DNA of 64,000 nucleotides from Valencia hispanica (Eukaryota; Chordata; Actinopteri; Cyprinodontiformes; Valenciidae): the NCBI GenBank assembly GCA_963556495.2, contig OY747705.1, forward strand, positions 28,448,501 through 28,512,500. The letters are read 5' to 3'. Below are positions 54,609 through 64,000 of the stretch, in pieces; the first letter of the stretch is position 1, and every line of letters starts with the position of its first letter. Made by a program: the position numbers and the translations under genes. The notes under the pieces are model-generated. The model made no database searches and was not told where the DNA came from. It worked only from the letters and a program-made list of their open reading frames with translations.

Positions 54609-56300
54609 ATGTACTGCATATTTAACACAGGGCTGAATAAACATAGGAAACTGTTGGAGCAAAGGTAATAAATGCAGTGTTATTTATCAAGGAGTAGATA
54701 TGCAGAGAAAGCTGATAGAATTCAGAGGTATGCTCATGTGATTGGGCGTTTCATACCAGCCATACTTCAGCAAAACTCACTAGATAAACACCTCAGGCAG
54801 AATGCTCCACCAGGAAGCTGTTTACATAAATATTAAGTTCAAACTTCCTGTTTGCCACAATGAAATAAAAGTTCCTGTAATGAATACTAGGTTGTGCACA
54901 GATTTCCAATTTAGAAATTGGCAGCTTTAAAGATACTCTGGTGTCATGTTTAAAGTGTCTAAAACTGAAATGTCCCAATCTAAGATATTAGCAACCCGTC
55001 TAGCATAATCACTAATTCCTTTAAGGCATAAGAGACTATGTGTTAGGAGGTATTCTGCTCGTTATAATGAAGCCCTGCTTAGACAAATACGGACATTTCT
55101 GTCACTTAGCTGTTTTACAGAAGTTGTAGAAAACAAAGCATCAAGGAAGGTTAACAAAAGTGAAACCTTAGATCTGTGAGTACTTTCTGGTTTGTGTTGC
55201 TAACCTACTTATCTGGGTCCAAGACAGTATATGCAAATTACAGCATGAACCTAAAGAACACAAGCTCACCTGGACTCATTGGGTTACGATGTGTCATCTG
55301 CAAAATAAAGTCAAGTCTGGGAATCCTTGGATTCCTCGGATAAAATACTCAAATGTGAAGTTTTGCCAGAAATGAGCCTGATTCCAGCATGTGACTGTTG
55401 AGATAGTAACAGTGACAAGATAAAATGATTTTTTCTGTCTGTTTTTTTCCTGTTCCTGAGCTGACTGATTCCGAAAGTCTAAGCAACATTTTCAGTGCTG
55501 TGATGCACAGATAAGTCATTGTCGCTGAGCAGGGGTGTGATTGTGTTATCATTGCTGTCTCAACAGGAAAAGAGTCACACATTACCATTCACTTGGGTGT
55601 GTTTTGTTATTCCTGCTTGTTCATTCAGATTACCAGCACATATCACTACAAACACTTTTCTTCTTCTCATACCCATTCCCAACTGCTCACATAAAGACAC
55701 CTGCAGGCCTGTAAAAACAGGGTGTCATCCCATAATCTCCACACGGTCTGCTGTCACATACCTTACACCAGACACACAAAAAACTATTTAGTAAACCTAT
55801 GAGACACTGGTAGATTGGTAATCTCATGTTTTAACTTTTAACTTGATCAGGCATAAAAAATGATGTATTATATGATTTATTATCACGTGTGGTATATGAA
55901 AATTTCATTTGCATAATCTCCCACCGAAAATGTGGAAAAGATCCTTCTGATGACTGTAGACCATTTATTCAGTCAAGGAAAAAAATTATGTTTAGAAACG
56001 TTTTTTAATTTGATTTAATTATTTTTAGGTTGACTTATTGGAAACTATTCATTTATAATTCATGACTTCTTGGAATCCTGAGGAATAAACGGGATGTGAC
56101 ACATTTCTTTTAGCTACAGGCAGCCAGACAGGACCAGGACCCATATTTATCCTGAAACCACGCACAGAGTGAGCAGGGTGGTAAGAAAGGTTTAATAAAC
56201 TGAAAGCTCACCATTCGAGAACTGCAGCAAATAGTGGCATCTTGTGGTCAACAAGTGACCTTAACAACCATCAGCCAATATCAACAAACCAAACAGTTGT
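54609..56300. other. Intergenic DNA, nothing recognised
   Basis: No exon or classifiable repeat seen on either strand. Confidence 0.4.
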
Positions 56301-56329
56301 TGGGGACTGATGCATAAAAAAAACCCTTT

Positions 56330-56720
56330 TCTGTCCTCCCATTTCAAAGATAAACATGTAAAAATGCTGAACTGTAACTATTTGCTATGGACAGACAAAA
56401 GGTTTGTGCTTTTAAGCTAACATTCTTAGTGGCTACAGTGTGATACAAACGATGAGCATGCTGGAAAAACACCTCACCACTGTAGGTGAAGGATCTGTGA
56501 TGCTGTGGGCCTGTTTCTTTTTTATGCGCCCATGAAACCTTATTAGAGTTCACTGCATCATGGTCTCTTTGACCAATAGCCATCCCAGCTTTTAGTGGGT
56601 TAGTGATGTGAAACACATTGGCACTCAGCACAGAAAGGGGTAACCAGACAAAGAAAATCAACCTTCTTTCATCACAGTACCCAGACCTAAAGCCCATAGA
56701 AAACCAACAGGTTTCTGTTA
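56330..56720 (+). mobile_element. Tc1/mariner transposase remnant
   Basis: Plus-strand scraps GEGSVMLWACF at about 56485 and a worn counterpart of the SPDLNPIEN motif at about 56680 (PDLKPIENQ) are in order and spaced as in Tc1 transposases. Stops and frameshifts break it. Confidence 0.55.
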
Positions 56721-56999
56721 TCTGTTGGTAAAATGTGTTTGTACAGAGTATTTACAGCAGCAGGACTAATAATTACATGATTTTGTTTACATGGGATTAT
56801 TTCCCCCCGAATACAATACATTTACTCAAATGAATTATTAACTCTAAAATCACCATGAGATAATTCAATCTCAACAAAAGAGGATTTTATTTTAGGACTT
56901 TTAACACTTCTTTACTTGGGGTGCCTATAGATGTGGCTGGCCGTGTGTAGATATCAGCATCCAGAATCCATCCAAGCAAGTTTAACTGGCAGTAAATTC

Positions 57000-59270
57000 A
57001 CATTCTGTTTTAAAGTCAACATAGCCTTTAAAGTTGTAAATAACTGTCAGAACAACACTGGATGACTCAACAAATGCCGGTTGCGGGGTGGGTTTCCATC
57101 CCGCAGCAATTTCTGACTAAGCTGGTGACCACCATGAGGAAGTGATGCCAAGCTGTTGTGTTTGTGCATGGTTCTCTGTAAGGTTTATGTTTGTTTCATG
57201 AATAAATTGTTAAATATTCAACATGTCTAATTTCCTCAAACCTCTAACATCCAATCCAATGAACAACAGCAAACACAAGGGAAAAACTGAATACTATGTT
57301 TAGCATGGAAGAGCCCATTTGGCAAGATCTCTCAGCTCTGCTTATCAACCCACAAATGTATATTCCTTCCACAGGTGTGAGACATATTGCGATGAAGAAT
57401 TGTTACAACAAAGAAACAATTGACCAGAGACATACTCTGATTTCTATCTATTATAATTTGCATTCCCATCTTTCACAGTTTAATCTTTATCATAGAGAGT
57501 CATGGTCAGTCAGTGGCAAAGACCCAATCAGCTCCAATTAGTTTCTATTCCTCTGGGTTTTAAAATGCAGAGGCAACATTTTAAGAAATGTTTTTATACT
57601 ATTTTTACTATTTAGCTATTTTTACTTCCCATCTGTCTTCAAAACAAAAGGAAACGTGTATTTATTTACTTCCAGCTGGTGAAACAAAGTTAAATAACAA
57701 GTATATTTTAGAACAACAGAAAAAAACATTTGGCATTGCAGTGTCAGTGTTTTGATAATAAGGAAAAGAGCAAAGGAGTTTTGTGTTCCTTTTTTAGGGC
57801 TGCAGCACAATTAGAAGGGATTGTATGTCTTTTTTTTGAGGGAATCTTTCTTTCCCTTTCTTTCTCTTTACAAATCAGAACCACTGAATTGTTTTTTAGG
57901 ATTCCTCTTTGTTGGTTGCTAAAAGATTCAAACGTATAATTTACAACACAAAAAAGTATGCACTTTCTTGGCAGCTTTGCAGTAATCTTAGATGAAACAT
58001 ACGTAACATGATTCTAAAGCAGTAAGAATAATGTTGAACATAGAAAAATATCAGTCTGAAGCTGGAAACCCAGTCGGTTTATAGTTTTGTTCTAGACAGA
58101 GATTGCCAATCACGGAGCAGCGTGTCCTTCCAGGAACAACTACTGTATAATACAACAAAAACCTTGTGGAATAAAGCACATGGTCTATGATTTGCACTCT
58201 TCTGTCTGGGACAACAATAACACAGCCAGGATGTGAGGAATGTGGACAGGAAACAGCAGCGGAGGCAGCAGCAGTCCAGCTCTAAGCCTGGCTGAGCTGC
58301 ATAGGACCACTTCCTTCCATACTGTCACGTTTCAGCAAGTGCAAAAGGGCGTGCCCCTCAACTAACACAAATCTTCTTTGAAAGCCAAAACCAACATCTC
58401 TCCTTTTTCTTTTTCAGAAGGAAGAACATTTCCAGGATTTTTCTCTTTGCTCCATGTCTGATGCATTAAGTAGAACCATACACAATTAGCTAACCTTTCA
58501 TATCTTATGTTCCCAACACTCCTAGTCCTCTCCTTGTCTTGTTCTTTCCTTCACTGAAACCCTAAAGCTGCCAACACAGCAGGGCCTATTATTCCCACTT
58601 CCTCAAGAATGACAGGACTCTGAGATCACATTTTCTATGTTTACCCTCCTTTTTATATCATTTCATCATCCTCAAATAATTTTCCTCAAGGAGAATATCT
58701 TGCCCATATAATCTCTTTTTTTTTTTGCCTGTTCGTGTTGCAATAGACTGTCTCCAGACCCCCAGTGCTAGTCTTCTCAACACTGTAGCTATAAGCTCCA
58801 AAAACAACCACTGCAAAGCCTCCTCGTTCTAACTCTCTAACAGAGACAAGCCTAAAATAACAGCTGCTTTCAAACAGCAATACATGTGCTTCTTGGGTCT
58901 CCTAATGAGCAAATATTTGACCTTTCGCCAACACTGACTTATTCTATATCTGTCCACCAGAGGGCACCAGATATCTCTGTATTCCTAGAAGTAGGTCAGT
59001 GGGATAATCAAGATGTTAATATAGTTAATGCATTTAATTGTTATGTATCATTTCAGAAAAGACTTTAAACATGGAAAAAACTCATCATAGGCGAGCTAAT
59101 CAGCATCTTTGATGTTTATATTTGAGTTATTTGACTAGCAAGAAGGATCATCAGATATTGCAATTAAAAAATATGCTCAATACTTCCTTTGTAATGACAG
59201 CAGTTTCCTAATGGATTGGAATTTAAATGAGTTCCTGGAAATTATATTAACATGTCCTGCTTAGACCACA
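57000..59270. other. Intergenic DNA, nothing recognised
   Basis: No exon chain, RNA gene or clear repeat found. Short ORFs here have no recognisable motif. Confidence 0.35.
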
Positions 59271-59274
59271 TAGA

Positions 59275-59490
59275 GGGTGGGACTGATTAGGATTGTTGCC
59301 TCACAGTAAGAAGCTCACAGCTGTGGCGTTTGCACATTCTCTGTGATAATTAAGATTATTAGGAGGGTCTTTGCCCTCATGAGTGAGTTAGTATACCTGG
59401 TTATATGTCTCTGTGCTGGACCTTGGATGGACTGAGGACTTGTCCAGGGGGTACCCCACCTCTTGATGTCCGCTCACTGTACCCTAAACA
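59275..59490 (+). repeat. SINE-like interspersed repeat, degenerate
   Basis: Follows the order of the copy at 41545-41905: TTGTTGCCTCACAGTAAGAA, GTTTGCACATTCTCTGTG, GACTTGTCCAGGGGGTACCC. About 215 bp kept. Confidence 0.45.
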
Positions 59491-59849
59491 GAACAAAATG
59501 ATCATTAAATCTGGAATGAGTTAAGAAACATCTCAAACTTGGAGAAGGCTAAGGTTCTTTATTTTAGTTTTCTCAATTAGTAACAATTTGCTTTGAAGGT
59601 GAAGTTATTAAAAGCCAAGAAAATACTGCATTAGGCTACATATACAAAGGCAATGGAACTTTATTTATGTAGTATCATTCATAAACAAGGCTATCCTTTA
59701 CATACATTTAAAAGAAAGACATTGGTATAACAAAAAAAATTCAAGGAGAGCCTAACATGCCAAACAATTAAAGGCATTGCATAAGAAAGAAACAAATGTT
59801 GAAGTGCAAATTTGTGCAAAATCATGCCTGATACTGTATGTCATGTAAT

Positions 59850-60900
59850 TCAACCACAAACTGTAATTAATTTTATCAAGGTTTTATGTGAAAGACCAGA
59901 CATAAACTAGTACATAATTATGAAGTGAAAGGAAAGAGATGGTTTTAGAAATTTCCTTCCTGAGTTGCAACTTTGTAGAACCATGTTCCGCTGCAATTAC
60001 ATATACAAGTATTTTAGGGTATGTCTCTACCAGTGTTGCAAATCTAGAGAATGAAATGTCTGTTCTTTTTTCCAAAAACAGCTTAGTCGGATTGGACATA
60101 GAGTAGCTCTCAACAACAATCTTCTAGTCATGCTTCAGATTCTCAACTGGATTTATGTCTGGGCTTTGACTAGGCCATTGTTGCACAGCAATAGGCTTTG
60201 ACCTAAATCATTCATTTATATCTCTGGGTGTGTGGATAGGGTCTCTGTCCTTGAGAAGGTAAAGCTCCAGCTCAATCTCAACTATTTTGCAGCCTCTAAA
60301 AGACTTTCTTTTAGTATTGCCCTGTTTTTAGCTGTATTCATCTTCCTCTTAACTCTGTCCTTGCTGATCAAAAACATCCCAAGGTGTTGTTGGGATCATG
60401 TACAGTGCTGAGTTTTCTGCCCTACAGTTTTGCTTAAAGCCAAATGCTCAATTTAGGTATTACTGAACCAGAACTCCATTATGTCTGCTGTGCCCCCTTC
60501 GTTGTTTGCGGCAGTATTTAGATGAGACTTTTTATGGAATTTCTTCAACAATGTCTATCTACCATCTATCCAGCCTGATAGTTTAGCTGCATGGCCATGT
60601 CTTGGTAGGACTGGTGTTGTGCCACACTTCCTCATTCAAAAGATTGCTGAACAGTGCTCCATGAGCTCTTAAAAGCTCAGGATACTGTTTCTAACCCTGC
60701 TTTAAACTACTTCTCTACATCATCATTCTCGACCTGGGTGCTGTGCTTATTGGTCTTTGTGATGCAGTTTATTTACTAATGTCCTTTAGCATACCTCTAA
60801 AGCCTTCACAAAACTGTTAGATTCTTCCTGAGATTAAATTGTACAAAATTAGACATTATTTTCTAAATCGGTAACAAAAAAGTCAGTTGCTCTGGATTTT
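59850..60900. mobile_element. Tc1-type non-autonomous repeat, long copy
   Basis: Contains the family text TTGCAACTTTGTAGAACCAT, CTGGGCTTTGACTAGGCC and CATGTCTTGGTAGGACTGG, in the same order as the shorter copies at 1513, 15080 and 49272. No open transposase frame. Confidence 0.55.
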
Positions 60901-60906
60901 ATTTAA

Positions 60907-62173
60907 AGTGGTCATATTATGCAAATTCCACTTTTTTAGCTGTTAAATACAGTGTGTTGTGCATTTAGAGTCTCTAGGAGTGCAAAAAAGCATAAATTAG
61001 CCGCTCCAGGTGCTGTGGAGATACTTTTGGATATAGTTTTGGTCATTTTTTTCATCCCGTTCAGTTTTCTCTATTCTCTTTTATGTTTTTTGAACTATTA
61101 CGTCACAGTACTTGCATTGGAACTGCAAGACAAGGTCATGGACTTAGGCTAAATATTGAGCAAATTCACAATTTTTTCTCTCGCTGCGATTTAGTTGTCC
61201 AAGTTCAAGAATGAAAGTGGAAAAGTCAAAATGTTCTGTATTTGGAAGTATTGACTCACACGATTTTTTATACCATCCTCCAGCATCAGAACGTCTGCAA
61301 AGTCCCTGCTTAAGTTTTATTTTTCATGGTAATGTACCCACATCTGTAAGGAAAGTTATTTTTGTTTCCACGAAGCACTTTAAGGACGAGGGCTTCAGCA
61401 ACCTTCGCCAGTATCGAGAAGGATTTACTGAAAGACATCGTCCTATTGAGGGGTCAATTCCTTCTGACTATGGAAATGACAAATACAGCAAAGCGGGAAG
61501 CTTCAAATAATGCTAAAATGACAGCAAACTTTATTTTGGACATTCATTTATTGCCTCTTGGCGATTGTTTTGATAGCATTAGCATCGGACCTTGTGCTTA
61601 TGTTAGCACTGTGTTCTTGGTATTTTAGCTCACTGATTACTTACATCTTTTTAATGGTACAATCACATTAACCATTTTGCATTACTTTCCTTTTTTGTCT
61701 CGGAGAACGCATGAACGCATGAACACATTCAATGACGTTAGCAGTAGCACGCTTGGTAACAACATTGGGGTCTTGTTTGGAAGACGTGTCCATCTCATTA
61801 TTATGGTAGCGTTTACATAATTAAGTGGTATCTGACAAGTAGTTTGTGACAAGTGACAAGAACTGAAAAGTGTTGTCAGTAATATTATTAGAAGGACTAC
61901 AGCATATTTTATTGTAAAATTGCTAACATTTTTCTTTGGTATTTTTCATGTAGTCCACTTGCTTAAAACACACGATTGTCATTATTTAGTATAATCTTTT
62001 TATTTATATAGTAAGAAATTTGGGAATGTAAAGTTTCTGGGTAGAAAAGAGGGGCCAGTACAGCTACAATAATGAGTAATTCAGACATAAGAGTAGCAGT
62101 TCCACTGTATATAGACCACAACTAAATGATATGGATGTAAAAAGGAAGAATTCAAAAGCACGGCATGCCTACT
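60907..62173 (+). mobile_element. Non-autonomous element flanked by TTAA (Kolobok-like?)
   Basis: Left end AGTGGTCATATTATGC directly follows TTAA (60903-60906). Right end GCATGCCTACT directly precedes TTAA (62174-62177). The interior carries a decayed THAP-domain frame at 61211-61510. TTAA duplications with THAP-bearing transposases are known for Kolobok elements; that name is inference. Confidence 0.55.
61211..61510 (+). pseudogene. Decayed THAP-type zinc-finger domain of a transposase
   Basis: The 99-aa frame resembles a THAP domain, normally C-x(2-4)-C-x(35-50)-C-x(2)-H. It keeps one early Cys (KCSVFGS), the FHG..P spacing, and KHFKDEGFSNLRQY with its His, and ends in GSIPSD where THAP proteins have AVPT/S. 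The second and third zinc Cys are replaced (CSVFGS, VSTKHF), so the finger cannot fold normally. No catalytic domain follows. A THAP-fold remnant inside a transposon is the simplest reading. Confidence 0.5.
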
Positions 62174-62177
62174 TTAA

Positions 62178-64000
62178 CGTTATCAGAGTAAAGGGAGGTA
62201 AATGCAAATGGCCACCACACTTTTCATATTTTCATATGTAACAACAGAGCAAGTAAAACTTTATATGAGGCACATCATGTGTTTGCCTGGCAGGGTGCAG
62301 ATGTGCGTAGCTGGAAAAATGTCTCCTTTTCTTTCTTGAAGGGGGTAAATATCATTTTACCTCCAAGAGTCAGGAAGTTTGAATGTCAAGTATGAAGTCA
62401 GCTACAAAGCTTCCATCACCCATCTGTTTACAGGTTTAATTAACAGGCAAACTTTAAGTCAGATGGAGGCTATGTCATCAGGCCTGAAAGTTTTTTTTAC
62501 TAGACCTACAGGTCAAAGGAGGTAATCTTCAAAAGAACCAGTCAGGGTTGAAACCAAGATTCATTGCGCTCTTTGAGAATGTTTCAAAAGTTTATTGGTC
62601 AGGAAAGAAGGGGAGATTTCCTAACAATAAACACAAAATACAGAACTACTTAATTCAGTTAAAGCATTCCCTTAAAAGTCTTTATTTGCCTTTGCAGGTG
62701 TGTTAATCACACCAGAGTAGATGGAAACAATATCGTCTGTTTAAACATCATTTGCAATGAAGACAGCAAGTAACAGAACAAAGATATCCCACATAATTTG
62801 AACCATGTTTTCATAAAGACAATAAAAAACACAATGGAAAGAAGACTAATGATAACTGGCCTTTATAAAATATAATGGGTAGCAGATGTGACTTTGCCAA
62901 TATGCTTGAGGGTTTTTTTTCTTAAGAAAATACATATATTAAGTTAACATGTTACCACATTCAACTTACCAGCTGTTAGATACCTGATTTACATATTTCA
63001 GCTTTTGTTTCCTATCATCTTCCAGCTTAGATATTTTTTAAATATCAATCATCTTTTTTTCCCCTTTTTTCGCTTGAATTAAGTCCACAGCTAGATACTC
63101 AGTCGACTCTGATGACTCCCATCACAGCATTGTCTCATTCATTCATATTTGTCCCTAATGTACCTTCTTAACTTCAGACACACTTGGTCCTGATTCAAGC
63201 AGGGAATATATATGGCTACAGTGTGGTTCTTGCTTGTGAAAGCAGTGATGGATGAGAGTCTACAACAAGCACAGAATAAATATAACAACCAAGACAATCG
63301 AAGACACTTTCACATAATTTCATTTTCTAATCTGTAAAAACTGATGGGCGGAAAAACTAATGTGTTATTTTATATATAAAATATGGAGCAGTCAAAAAGA
63401 TTGGATTATGGGTTGGACCCAGTTTCTGGGTCAAGCTTTCAACCCATGAAATGGGTTAAAGTGACTAAAGCTGCTGTCATACCGTCTACTTTCTGGCATT
63501 TATTCTGGTGAATTGAGAAATGCATATAACTTAGGTCTATATGTCTGGTAATGAAGGGGATAGTGTGGATGTGTTTAATACTTAATTTGTCTGAACAGGG
63601 CATTAGTATTGGGGTCAAGGGTGGGGAATTCAATGGTCCACTTTGACAATAGTGGAAGTACATTACTTTTGCTTTATGTCCTCATTTGGAAATAAAATTT
63701 CATTGCCCCCCACGCAGTTAGATAAATATTAGCTAAATCAATAGCAGATCAGGCCATCAGTTTTACTTTCAGATGAATTCGCACCCCCCGATGTAAGTGG
63801 ATGTTCATCAGTGCAAACAGAGAGTTTGCGACTTGTTTTGTGAGATTTAGTAAGAGTTTAATTGAGTTATTCATACAGGGTAGTTGTTTAACATCTCCAA
63901 AAACATCTGTGGCAGTATGGGTTAGCTGGTGATATAATTATTCATACAGTACCAGAGGTGGGACAAAGTCCTTGTTTTGCAAGTCACAGGTAGGTCTCAA
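62178..64000. other. Intergenic DNA to the right edge, nothing recognised
   Basis: AT-rich DNA with no exon chain, RNA gene or clear transposon termini visible. Confidence 0.35.

Noticed and set aside
61211..61628. Host zinc-finger gene
   Set aside because: Two zinc-ligand Cys missing, no further exons, and bounded by transposon-like ends at TTAA.

Overview
This is vertebrate nuclear DNA, almost certainly from a ray-finned (teleost) fish. Genes are split into short exons with GT-AG introns. The predicted proteins are vertebrate families. Most of the rest is interspersed repeats typical of teleosts: Tc1/mariner, hAT, a TTAA-flanked element with a THAP remnant, L2-type LINEs, SINE-like repeats and solo LTRs. 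Nothing bacterial or viral is visible. The species cannot be named from the sequence.

Layout. (1) Positions 1-7103, minus strand: a multi-domain type II transmembrane serine protease, best read as tmprss9 (polyserase-1). It has a TM anchor, SEA domain, LDLa, trypsin domain, a second LDLa and the start of a second trypsin domain, and runs off the left edge. (2) 9.7-11.2 kb: LINE remnants. (3) 12343-13445, minus: lsm7, four coding exons, 103 aa, complete. (4) 14016-16633, plus, divergent from lsm7: a complete three-exon BTB-BACK-Kelch gene of 564 aa, paralogue not assigned. (5) 19370-49011, minus: a ceramide synthase, best read as cers4. All exons could be joined in phase to a 407-412 aa protein. 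Its introns hold most of the window's transposons, including an intact Tc1-type element, a near full-length L2 LINE, and a five-layer nested insertion. (6) 49-64 kb: no gene recognised; solo LTR, a foldback element with long inverted repeats, Tc1-type remnants and the THAP-remnant element.

The gene products do not form a pathway: a cell-surface protease, an RNA-processing LSM-ring subunit, a probable Cullin-3 adaptor and an ER sphingolipid enzyme. The closeness of tmprss9 and lsm7 recalls human 19p13.3, where LSM7, SPPL2B and TMPRSS9 are neighbours, which supports both names.

I found no evidence for a new multi-gene system. The most interesting material is transposon archaeology (38.07-40.83 kb, 52.38-54.60 kb, 60.9-62.2 kb), the apparently intact transposase at 25.46 kb, and two gene-model questions: the SEA-exon splice of tmprss9 and the start codon of cers4.
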